This document shows, piece by piece, positions 54,737 through 63,026 of a stretch of 64,000 nucleotides of DNA. The notes under the pieces were generated by a model, which was given only the letters and a program-made list of their open reading frames with translations, was not told where the DNA came from and did not search any database. Source of the stretch: Mediterranea sp. (in: CFB group bacteria) (GTDB lineage Bacteria > Bacteroidota > Bacteroidia > Bacteroidales > Bacteroidaceae). Where the stretch lies: NCBI GenBank assembly GCA_031261785.1, contig JAISIZ010000024.1, positions 1 to 64,000 on the forward strand, read 5' to 3'. Within the stretch, counting starts at the first letter, position 1. Every line of letters begins with the position of its first letter. The translations under genes were made by a program, and so were the position numbers.

Positions 54737-57091
54737 ATGAAAAGAATTTTCCTCGCTACGGCGTTGGCTCTCCTCCTCGGAGGGACGCTCGCCGCCCAGA
54801 CTGAGTATTCCGTCACCATTCCCTCGAAACCGCATCCGGTCACCACCGGCCATCTCAACCTTGGCGGAAGCAGCCCATCGGGCGGAAGCGTCGCCTTCAA
54901 CAGCTTCTACATGAGCGTGGACGGCCGGCCGTTCATCCCCATCATGGGCGAGATCCACTACTCGCGCCTGCCCCACCAGTACTGGGAAGAGGAGATCCTG
55001 AAGATGAAGTCGGGCGGCATCAACGTCATCGCCACCTACGTCTTCTGGAACATCCACGAGACGGAAGAGGGAGTGTTCGACTGGACGGGCGACCGCAACC
55101 TCCGCCAATTCCTTGAGCTTTGCCGGAAGCACCAGATGTACACGCTCGTGCGCATCGGCCCCTTCTGTCACGGAGAGATCCGCAACGGCGGACTGCCCGA
55201 CTGGATCTACGGCCGCCCCTTCGAGGTGCGCTCCAACGACGAGGGTTATCTGCGCTACGTGAAGCGACTGTACCACAACATCGCCGGACAGCTGCGGGGA
55301 CTATATTATAAGGATGGCGGAACCATCATCGGCATCCAGCTCGAGAACGAGTTGCAGCACTCCGCCGCGCCGTGGGCCTTCTCGTACCCGGGGCAGGCCA
55401 ACGAGTTTACCGTAGCCGACTACGACGCCGACATCACCCGCATCGGCGTGAGCGTGCAGGAAGCCCGCAGCGCGTACGCCGAGCAAGGCACGCGTCACCT
55501 CGCCATGCTGAAGAAGCTCGCCCTCGACGAAGGTATGGTGGTGCCGCTCTACACCGTCACCGGCTGGGGCAACGCCGCCGTGCTGGAGGGCGAGACCATC
55601 CCCGTGACCTCAGCCTATCCCTATCCCTTCTGGGCGGAGCCGTCGCTCTCGCCCTTCTTCCTCTTCAAGGACATCCAGCGCAATCCCGACTACTCCCCCG
55701 TGCGCTACGACGGCACGCAGTATCCGTCGTTCTGCGCCGAGATGGGCGCGGGCATACAGATCACCTACGCCCGCCGCCCAAGGGTGGCGCCCGAAGCGTC
55801 CGAGGCGCTGATGCTGCGCACGCTCGGCTCGGGCGGCAACGGCATCGGATATTATATGTATCATGGCGGACTGACGCCGCAGCGGCCCGGCGGAGGATTC
55901 TTCAGCGACGAGCCGATGGGCGTGCCCAAGATATCGTACGACTTCCAGGCGCCCATCGGAGAGTACGGGAAGGTGAAGCCTTCGTATCATTTCCTGCGTA
56001 TCATCCACCTCTTCTGCGAGAATTTCGGCGCCAACCTGGCACCCATGGGCGTGACGCTGCCCGCGACGAACGCCGCCATCACGCCGCACGACAGGGAGAC
56101 GTTGCGCTATGCCGTCCGTTCCGACGGGAAGGCGGGCTTCGTCTTCCTGAACAACTTCCAGGACCACAACGAGCGTGTCGACCAATCGGTTGGCGGCCTC
56201 GACGTCAAGCTGGCCACCGAGACCATCCACTTCCCCGCCTTCACGCTGAAGCGCGGAGTGAGCGCCATCCTGCCCTTCAACCTTCCCATGAATGGCCTGA
56301 CGCTGAAGTACGCCACCGCGCAACCGCTGGCCATTGTCCGTACCGACGGCAAGCCACATTACATTTTCTACGCGCACGAAGGAATCGTGCCCGAATACAG
56401 TTTCGAGGGGAAGAAACCCCGGCGTGTGGTGCCCGGCCTGCGAAGCTCGTTCACGATGAGGGGGTCGGACGGCAAGGAGTTTATCGTCACCACCCTTACC
56501 CGCGAGCAAGCATTAGGATTCAACCAGTGGGAGGACGGTTTCTGTATCACCGACGCCACCTTGCTGCGGGAAGCTGGCCGCGTCAGCCTGCAAAGCGGAC
56601 GGAACAGTTTCGCCTGCGTGCTGCCCGCCAGCGCGAAGCCCGACTTCGGGACGCGTGAGGCCGTGGCGAAGCGGCAAGGCCTGTTCACGGAGTACACCGT
56701 CGAGGTGCCCGCCGTCGATATCCGGTTCGAGGCGAAAGCCGTAGGCAAGCGGCACTACACCTTCCGCATGGACAAGTCGCAATTCACGGAGAACCTGAGT
56801 GACATCCTGCTCGACGTGGACTATGTGGGCGACAACGCCGTGGCCTTCATCGACGGGCGTATGATCAACGACCACCTCTATTACGGCAACCGTTGGCAAA
56901 TCGGCCTGAAGCAATACGCCGACGAGGTGAGCGAGAAAGGGATGTATTTCTACTTCCGCCCCATGCCCCGCGACGCCTCCTACCTCATCGACTTCGACAA
57001 GGAGAAGCTCCCCGTATTCGACGGCCCCACGCTCTGCCAAGTAAGCGGGCTGACGGTGATTCCGGAGTACACGCTGACGTTCGGGCTTTAG
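54737..57091 (+). CDS. GH35 beta-galactosidase (secreted)
   Basis: The protein is 784 residues with a signal peptide (MKRIFLATALALLLGGTLAAQ). The GH35 TIM barrel (~50-380) has the hallmark GGTIIGIQLENELQ with acid/base Glu205 and the nucleophile Glu335 in SFCAEMGAGI. The early GEIHYSRLPHQYWEEEI and TYVFWNIHE segments are also diagnostic. Jelly-roll-type domains follow. It removes terminal beta-galactose from glycans, fitting the trimming of complex N-glycans or plant/host galactosides. It is coregulated by sequence with the GH-A gene, from which rloAB separates it. Confidence 0.93.
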   Translation: MKRIFLATALALLLGGTLAAQTEYSVTIPSKPHPVTTGHLNLGGSSPSGGSVAFNSFYMSVDGRPFIPIMGEIHYSRLPHQYWEEEILKMKSGGINVIATYVFWNIHETEEGVFDWTGDRNLRQFLELCRKHQMYTLVRIGPFCHGEIRNGGLPDWIYGRPFEVRSNDEGYLRYVKRLYHNIAGQLRGLYYKDGGTIIGIQLENELQHSAAPWAFSYPGQANEFTVADYDADITRIGVSVQEARSAYAEQGTRHLAMLKKLALDEGMVVPLYTVTGWGNAAVLEGETIPVTSAYPYPFWAEPSLSPFFLFKDIQRNPDYSPVRYDGTQYPSFCAEMGAGIQITYARRPRVAPEASEALMLRTLGSGGNGIGYYMYHGGLTPQRPGGGFFSDEPMGVPKISYDFQAPIGEYGKVKPSYHFLRIIHLFCENFGANLAPMGVTLPATNAAITPHDRETLRYAVRSDGKAGFVFLNNFQDHNERVDQSVGGLDVKLATETIHFPAFTLKRGVSAILPFNLPMNGLTLKYATAQPLAIVRTDGKPHYIFYAHEGIVPEYSFEGKKPRRVVPGLRSSFTMRGSDGKEFIVTTLTREQALGFNQWEDGFCITDATLLREAGRVSLQSGRNSFACVLPASAKPDFGTREAVAKRQGLFTEYTVEVPAVDIRFEAKAVGKRHYTFRMDKSQFTENLSDILLDVDYVGDNAVAFIDGRMINDHLYYGNRWQIGLKQYADEVSEKGMYFYFRPMPRDASYLIDFDKEKLPVFDGPTLCQVSGLTVIPEYTLTFGL

Positions 57092-57247
57092 GACGCGTAA
57101 AAAGCCCGCCGTCATTCGTTCAACGACTCGAGCAGGTCTACCTCGACAATGCGCGGGCGGAGGTTGCGTCCCCGCATGGGGATCGAAGGGCTATTCTCCT
57201 CGCGCGTTCTTCATACCATTCGCGAGAGAGGCTATCGGGCTCGCGAA

Positions 57248-57446
57248 GTGCCCATGCGGTTCGCGTGAGCAGTTCGCGAGCCTGATAGATGTCCATGCGG
57301 CTCGCGTGAACGGTTCGCGGGCCTGATAAATGGCCTTGTGGTTCGCGTGAACAGTTCGCGGACCTGATAGATGGACATGCGGTTCGCATGAGCAGTTCGC
57401 GGGCCTGATAGATGGCCATGCGGCTCGCGTGAACGGTTCGCGGCTT
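57248..57446. repeat. Tandem array, 41-bp period, ~4.8 units
   Basis: TTCGCGGGCCTGATAGATGG-type blocks start at 57273, 57314, 57355, 57396 and 57437, exactly 41 bp apart. A related partial copy lies before them. Each unit contains a self-complementary GTTCGCGTGAAC-like core. Reverse frames across it are repetitive and lack promoters, so it is taken as non-coding, in the 559-bp gap after the GH35 gene. Confidence 0.9.
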
Positions 57447-57611
57447 TGAGAAGGTCTGATGTCAAATCATCGATCGATTAGAGCCTCTATCAATCCTTAA
57501 ACGTCCTCGTTTGTCTCCTTCCTGCGGAAAGGATTCAAATATCCCCTGATATGGAGACAATCACTCCCCTTGAAAACAAGCGCGATAGCTCACGGGGGAC
57601 GAAGAAAAGAG

Positions 57612-57619
57612 TATTTTTG
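57612..57619 (+). promoter_or_regulatory. Promoter (-7) of the 57651 gene
   Basis: TATTTTTG is a full -7 match, 31 bp before the ATG at 57651. Confidence 0.6.
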
Positions 57620-57650
57620 CACAATCATTCATTAAAAGATTGTGATACCC

Positions 57651-59501
57651 ATGAAAAAAGTAACATGTACGCTGCTGGCCATGCTCTGCTGTATGTCAGC
57701 TCTTTGGGCAGGAAACTACAAAAGTTTCAAGGTTTCTGTCTATACACGCGCTTACGAAGTGGAGAAGATGAAGGACCTGCAATGGTTGGATTCTACGTGG
57801 AACATCATCTCCTCCCAGGTAAAAGTCGATAAGATCTATCTGGAGACCCATCGCGATTTGCTGATCGTGCCCGACGCCACGCTCGAGCAAGCCAAACGAT
57901 TCTTTCGCGACCGAGGCGTCGAAGTAGGCGGAGGCATCACTTACACCATCGACGAATCGAACAGCTTCGAGACCTTCTGCTACTCCGATCCCGAGCATCG
58001 CAAGAAGGTGCGCGAGATAGCCGAACACACCGCCCGTCACTTCGACGATTTTATCTTGGACGACTTCTTCTTCACCAGCTGCAAATCCGACGGCGAGATC
58101 AAAGCCAAAGGCAACCGGAGCTGGACCGACTACCGCCTGCAACTGATGACGCAGGCCGCCTCGGAGTTGGTGCTGCAACCATCCCGAAAGGTGAACCCCC
58201 GAGTGAAAGTGATTATCAAATACCCCAACTGGTACGACCATTTCCAGGGATTGGGCTTCGACCTCGAGAAAGGTCCCCAGCTGTTCGACGCCGTGTGGAC
58301 AGGTACCGAGACGCGCAATCCCGCCAGCGCGCAGCATCTGCAAAACTACTTGGGCTATAACATCGTCCGCTATTTCGACAACCTGCGACCAGGCTACAAC
58401 CTGGGCGGATGGGTCGACGCGGGCGGCAGCGAGATGGGTATGGACCGCTATGCCGAGCAACTCTGGCTGACGATGTTCGCCAAAGCGCCCGAGATCAATC
58501 TGTTCGCTTACCACCAGCTCATCGGCGTGAAGCTCATACCCGAGAGGCATCGCACCCCCTGGCAGGGCGAAGGCACCAGCTTCGACTACGACGAGATGAT
58601 GAAGCCCGTGGCGCTGAACGGTGGCGCGGAGGTGGTACCGAGCACCATCGCACGGGTGGCGGGTGCGGTATTCGAGCAGATAGACCCGTTCGTGCACCAG
58701 TTGGGAAATCCGGTAGGCATACAATCCTATAAGCCGTTCCATTCGCAAGGCGACGACTTCCTGCAAAACTACTTGGGCATGATCGGACTGCCCATGGACA
58801 TGGTGCCACACTTCCCGACCGACCGCAAGGTGGTGCTGCTTACCGAACAGGCTGCCGCGGACGCCCATATCCTGACCTCGATCAAGGCACAGCTGCAACG
58901 TGGGGGCGATGTCGTGATAACGAGCGGCCTGCTCAAGGCCATACCCGACGCGATTGCCCAGATAGCCGAGCTGCGCTGTTCAGACCTGAAGGCACTGGTC
59001 GACGACATGGGCCGGCACGGAAAACTGAAGCGGGAGATACTCATTCCGCAAGTGCGCTACTACACCAACGACGCTTGGGAAATCGTGAGCGCCGGACGTC
59101 CGCTATGGGGCGGCGTGAACGGATTCCCCGTCTTGCTGCGCGCTCCCTATTCGCAAGGCAACCTGTATGTGCTCACCATCCCCGACGACGCGGGCAATCT
59201 GTACGATTATCCCGAAGAGGCGCTCAACACCATCCGTAACATCCTCTCGCGCGACATGGAGATCAGCATCAAGGCGCCGTCGAAGGTAGCGCTGATGCTC
59301 TATGACAACGGCACGTTCATCGTCGAGTCGTTTCGTGACGAGCCAGTGGTCGTCACGGTGGTAACCCGCGGGAAAAGCTCCGCCGCCATACGGGACATCG
59401 TAAACGACAAGACCATCCGGAATACCGACGGGAAGGGTGAGTATCGGATTACGCTCATGCCGCACTCTTACAAAGTCTTCCAAACGATAACGAAACCATA
59501 A
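57651..59501 (+). CDS. Secreted protein of unknown family, possible TIM-barrel glycosidase
   Basis: The protein is 616 residues from the ATG at 57651, giving the signal peptide MKKVTCTLLAMLCCMSALWA. I do not recognise a named family. The first ~330 residues have alternating strand-helix blocks with acidic or aromatic strand ends (HFDDFILDDFFFTSC; VKVIIKYPNWYDHF; LFDAVWTGTETRN; INLFAYHQL), which look like a TIM barrel. Residues ~370-480 resemble a class I glutamine-amidotransferase-like fold (VVLLTEQAAADAHIL, GGDVVITSGLL), and the tail is beta-rich. The GH9 gene follows after 6 bp, so a role in polysaccharide use is likely. Confidence 0.6.
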   Translation: MKKVTCTLLAMLCCMSALWAGNYKSFKVSVYTRAYEVEKMKDLQWLDSTWNIISSQVKVDKIYLETHRDLLIVPDATLEQAKRFFRDRGVEVGGGITYTIDESNSFETFCYSDPEHRKKVREIAEHTARHFDDFILDDFFFTSCKSDGEIKAKGNRSWTDYRLQLMTQAASELVLQPSRKVNPRVKVIIKYPNWYDHFQGLGFDLEKGPQLFDAVWTGTETRNPASAQHLQNYLGYNIVRYFDNLRPGYNLGGWVDAGGSEMGMDRYAEQLWLTMFAKAPEINLFAYHQLIGVKLIPERHRTPWQGEGTSFDYDEMMKPVALNGGAEVVPSTIARVAGAVFEQIDPFVHQLGNPVGIQSYKPFHSQGDDFLQNYLGMIGLPMDMVPHFPTDRKVVLLTEQAAADAHILTSIKAQLQRGGDVVITSGLLKAIPDAIAQIAELRCSDLKALVDDMGRHGKLKREILIPQVRYYTNDAWEIVSAGRPLWGGVNGFPVLLRAPYSQGNLYVLTIPDDAGNLYDYPEEALNTIRNILSRDMEISIKAPSKVALMLYDNGTFIVESFRDEPVVVTVVTRGKSSAAIRDIVNDKTIRNTDGKGEYRITLMPHSYKVFQTITKP

Positions 59502-59507
59502 ACGATA

Positions 59508-61262
59508 ATGAACATAGCTTTACTTTTATGGGCAGCATGGGGAGGGATGGCGATTTCGAATCATCCCGCCGATGCTGTTCGCCTGAATCAGTTGGGGTAT
59601 GAGCCTCAACAGGAAAAGGTGGCTACGGTGAACGAGGGCGAGGTGCGCGAGTTTGCCGTGGTCGATGCCACTACGGGCAGCCGCGTGCTGACCGGCAAGC
59701 CGGCATACACCGCTTCGTCTGCCTGGTCGGACAAGATCCGGACGGTGCTGGATTTCTCCTCCGTGACGACGCCCGGGCGCTACCTGCTTGTGGTGAACGG
59801 CGATTCGGTGGCTTTTGAAGTCCGAAAGCGGGTGCTCGCGCCCTTGGCGGATGCCGCCCTGAAATCGTTCTACTACCAGCGCACGGCAACTCCCATCGAG
59901 GAACGGTATGCCGGACAGTGGCACCGGCCGGCTGGACATCCCGACGATAGGGTGTTGGTACATCCGAGCGCGGCCGGTCCCAAACGCGAGGCAGGCACGG
60001 TCATCGCTTCGTCCAAAGGATGGTATGATGCCGGAGATTATAACAAATACATCGTCAACTCGGCATTCTCCATCGGGCTTATGGAGGCCGTCTACTGCCT
60101 GTTTCCCGACTACTTCGCCGCCCAACGGGTGAATATCCCCGAAAGCGACAACCACACGCCCGACCTGCTCGACGAGATGTACGACAACCTGAGCTGGATG
60201 CTGACCATGCAAGACCCCGACGACGGAGGTGTGTATCACAAGCTGACTACGCCCTCATTCGAGGGATTTATCACACCTGCCGAGTGCCGACAGCCGCGCT
60301 ACGTAGTGCGGAAATCGGTCACGGCAGCGCTGGACTTTGCCGCTTCGCTGGCGAAGGCTTCCTCTCTCTTTGCTCGCTTTGAACAGGACTATCCCGGCTT
60401 TGCCCGACAAGCCCTCGAGGCTGCCGAACGGGCATATAGCTGGGCGGAAGCCAACCCCCGCGCGTTCTATCGCCAAGAGCAGCTCAACCGGCAATACCAA
60501 CCGCCCGTCACCACCGGAACGTATGGCGACGGGAATGCCGACGACGAGTTCTTCTGGGCGGCCACCGAACTCTATCTGGCTACCGGCAAGCCGGCCTATC
60601 GGGAACGGGTAACGACGTGTATGCCCACCGCCTTCGCGCCTCCATCATGGGGCGGTACCGCCGGGTTGGGCGTGTTCGCCTGGTTGCGGACCGAACTCAA
60701 GCCGACAAGCCAAGACCGCGCGCGGACAACCGAAGACCGCGCATTGGTGAAGACCTTGAAGAACATGCTGCTCGATTATGCCGACAAAGCGGTGCGGGGA
60801 GCCGACCGGTCGCCTTTCCATGCCCCGTATGGCAACGATCCTAAGGATTTCTTCTGGGGAAGCCTTGCCGAACGATGCGCCACCCAGGGCAGCTCGTTGG
60901 TCTATGCCTATCTGCTGACGGGTGAGCGGCGCTATCTGACCAACGCTCATCGCGACATGGATTACCTGTTGGGCAGAAATGCCACGGGCTACTGTTATGT
61001 CACCGGTTTCGGAACGAAGAGTCCGCTACGTCCGCATCATCGCCTTTCGGCATCCGACGGCATCGACGCTCCCATTCCCGGCTTCCTGGTGGGAGGACCC
61101 AACCCCGGTCAGTCCGATGGCGCTGTCTACCCCTCCAGGTTGCCCGACGAATCATATACCGACGTGGAAGGCTCGTATGCCTCCAATGAAATCGCCATCA
61201 ACTGGAGCGCGGCCTTGGTGTCGTTGGCCTCCTCGCTGGACGCGTTGAGCGCCCGGCATTAA
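59508..61262 (+). CDS. GH9 family glycoside hydrolase
   Basis: The protein is 584 residues. The N-terminal stretch is a short hydrophobic signal (~1-17). A CelD_N-like Ig domain (~25-105; LNQLGYEPQQEKVATV) precedes the (alpha/alpha)6 GH9 barrel. Conserved residues are visible: GWYDAGDYNKYIVNS with the catalytic-water Asp pair, the PHHR histidine segment, and the C-terminal DVEGSYASNEIAINWSA with the proton-donor Glu. It hydrolyses beta-1,4-glucan or a related beta-glycan such as glucosamine oligomers; the exact substrate is open. In an operon with the 57651 gene. Confidence 0.88.
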   Translation: MNIALLLWAAWGGMAISNHPADAVRLNQLGYEPQQEKVATVNEGEVREFAVVDATTGSRVLTGKPAYTASSAWSDKIRTVLDFSSVTTPGRYLLVVNGDSVAFEVRKRVLAPLADAALKSFYYQRTATPIEERYAGQWHRPAGHPDDRVLVHPSAAGPKREAGTVIASSKGWYDAGDYNKYIVNSAFSIGLMEAVYCLFPDYFAAQRVNIPESDNHTPDLLDEMYDNLSWMLTMQDPDDGGVYHKLTTPSFEGFITPAECRQPRYVVRKSVTAALDFAASLAKASSLFARFEQDYPGFARQALEAAERAYSWAEANPRAFYRQEQLNRQYQPPVTTGTYGDGNADDEFFWAATELYLATGKPAYRERVTTCMPTAFAPPSWGGTAGLGVFAWLRTELKPTSQDRARTTEDRALVKTLKNMLLDYADKAVRGADRSPFHAPYGNDPKDFFWGSLAERCATQGSSLVYAYLLTGERRYLTNAHRDMDYLLGRNATGYCYVTGFGTKSPLRPHHRLSASDGIDAPIPGFLVGGPNPGQSDGAVYPSRLPDESYTDVEGSYASNEIAINWSAALVSLASSLDALSARH

Positions 61263-61379
61263 GGACGTCGTTGAGATTGAGGGAATGGCGCATAGCTTTT
61301 TCCTCTTCGATTAACCAACGCCAGGTTAATATGAACGATATATTGCTGACTTTTCGCGCATATTCTCGAAGATATTGCT

Positions 61380-61387
61380 TACATTTG
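61380..61387 (+). promoter_or_regulatory. Promoter (-7) of the symporter pair
   Basis: TACATTTG is a full -7 match, 32 bp before the small-protein ATG at 61420. Confidence 0.6.
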
Positions 61388-61419
61388 CGCGCTATTTAAA
61401 TCAGAATACCGTTACGCTT

Positions 61420-61545
61420 ATGTTTGGAATAGACGATCCGCTTATCATTTTGCCATACCTGTTGTCGATAGCTTGCTTGCTTTTCTCGGCTTGGTTTGGC
61501 GTGAAGTATTGGAATAAGGACGACGAGAAGGAGGAGGGGCAATGA
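61420..61545 (+). CDS. Symporter small accessory protein (41 residues)
   Basis: The protein begins MFGIDDPLIILPYLLSIAC, has one membrane helix (residues ~8-30), and ends KYWNKDDEKEEGQ. The layout of a short acidic start, one helix and a charged tail fits the small accessory proteins encoded next to SSS-family symporters. The TGA overlaps the symporter ATG (ATGA, 4 bp), so translation is coupled. It is short enough to be missed by usual gene callers. It probably stabilises or targets the transporter (inference). Confidence 0.78.
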   Translation: MFGIDDPLIILPYLLSIACLLFSAWFGVKYWNKDDEKEEGQ

Positions 61546-63026
61546 ATACGTTCACGCTCGGCCTCATCGTGATAGCTTACTTGCTGTCGCTGGCCTACCT
61601 TGGTTTCCTGGGGTACAAGAAGACGACCTCCACCAGTGATTACTTGGTGGGGGGGCGGCAAATGAACCCGTTCGTGATGGCGCTTTCCTACGGCGCCACC
61701 TTCATCTCCGCCTCGGCCATCGTGGGCTTCGGCGGGGTGGCGGCGGCTTTCGGCATGGGCATCCAGTGGCTCTGCTTCCTCAATATGTTCGTGGGCGTGG
61801 TGGTGGCTTTCATCTTTTTCGGGTTGCGCACCCGGCGGATGGGTGCCCGGCTCGGGGTGAGCACCTTCCCGCAGTTGCTGGGGCGTCACTTCCGCTCGCG
61901 TCACATACAGGTGTTCACGGCCGCTGTCATCTTTCTGGGCATGCCGCTCTACGCGGCGGTGGTGATGAAGGGTGGGGCGGTGTTCATCGAGCAGATTTTC
62001 CAGATCGACTTCAACATCGCCTTGCTGATATTCACGCTGGTCATCGCCGCTTACGTCATCGCGGGCGGCATGAAGGGGGTGATGTACACCGACGCGTTGC
62101 AGGCCGTCATCATGTTCGCCTGCATGTTCTTCCTGTTGTTCTACCTGTACGAGGTGCTCGACATGGGATTCACCGAGGCCAATAGCGAGCTGACCGCCAT
62201 GGCTCCTCTGGTGCCCGAGAAGTATCGTGCGCTGGGGCATCAGGGATGGACGGCAATGCCCGTCGTGGGGTCGCCGCAGTGGGACTCGCTGGTCACCTCG
62301 CTCATCCTCGGCGTGGGAATCGGTTGCCTGGCGCAGCCGCAGCTGGTGGTGCGGTTCATGACGGTGGAGAGCGGCAAGCAGCTCCGGCGCGGGGTGCTCA
62401 TCGGTTGCCTCTTCCTCATCGTGACGGTGGGGGCCATCTACCACGCGGGGGCGTTGAGCAACGTCTTCTTCTTGCGTACGGAAGGGGCGGTGGCCACCGA
62501 GCTGGTGTCGGACATCGACAAGATCATCCCATACTTCATCACCCGGGCCATGCCCCAGTGGTTCTCCGCCATCTTTATGCTCTGCATCCTCTCGGCGAGC
62601 ATGTCCACGCTCAGCTCGCAGTTTCATACCATGGGGGCTTCGGTGGGGTCGGACATTTACGGCACGTATCGTCCCCGCTCGCGCGAGCGTCTGACGAGCG
62701 TCGTCCGCCTGGGCGTGTTGTTCGCCATCCTGGTGAGCTACGTCATCTGCTACATGCTTCCTCACGACATCATCGCCCAGGGCACGGCCATCTTCATGGG
62801 GCTTTGCGCCGCCGCGTTCCTGCCCGCCTATTTCTGCGCGCTCTACTGGAAGCGCGCCACTCGGCAAGGGGTGGTGGCCAGTCTTTGGGTGGGAACGTTG
62901 GGCAGTCTCTTCACCTTGCTGGTGTTGCGGCAGAGTCCGGTGCTGGTAGCCTTGCCGTTGTCGGCGGCGGCGTTGGTGCTGGTCAGTTGGGTATCTTCTC
63001 CCGGTAGACGTCGTATCGCGACGTGA
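61542..63026 (+). CDS. SSS-family sodium/solute symporter
   Basis: The protein is 494 residues with about 13 membrane segments. Family marks are VGGRQMNPFVMALSYGATFISASAIVGFGG near residue 33, the GGMKGVMYTDALQAVIMF segment near 180, and CILSASMSTLSSQFHTMGASVGSDIYG near 350 with the sodium-site Ser/Thr. It imports an organic solute with sodium; the substrate is not decided. The upstream GH9 operon suggests a sugar or amino sugar. Its 3' end overlaps the convergent mltF-like gene by 44 bp. Confidence 0.9.
   Translation: MNTFTLGLIVIAYLLSLAYLGFLGYKKTTSTSDYLVGGRQMNPFVMALSYGATFISASAIVGFGGVAAAFGMGIQWLCFLNMFVGVVVAFIFFGLRTRRMGARLGVSTFPQLLGRHFRSRHIQVFTAAVIFLGMPLYAAVVMKGGAVFIEQIFQIDFNIALLIFTLVIAAYVIAGGMKGVMYTDALQAVIMFACMFFLLFYLYEVLDMGFTEANSELTAMAPLVPEKYRALGHQGWTAMPVVGSPQWDSLVTSLILGVGIGCLAQPQLVVRFMTVESGKQLRRGVLIGCLFLIVTVGAIYHAGALSNVFFLRTEGAVATELVSDIDKIIPYFITRAMPQWFSAIFMLCILSASMSTLSSQFHTMGASVGSDIYGTYRPRSRERLTSVVRLGVLFAILVSYVICYMLPHDIIAQGTAIFMGLCAAAFLPAYFCALYWKRATRQGVVASLWVGTLGSLFTLLVLRQSPVLVALPLSAAALVLVSWVSSPGRRRIAT

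Noticed and set aside
57138..57465. Reverse-strand frames of 77-93 codons
   Set aside because: They only read the 41-bp tandem array and lack start signals.
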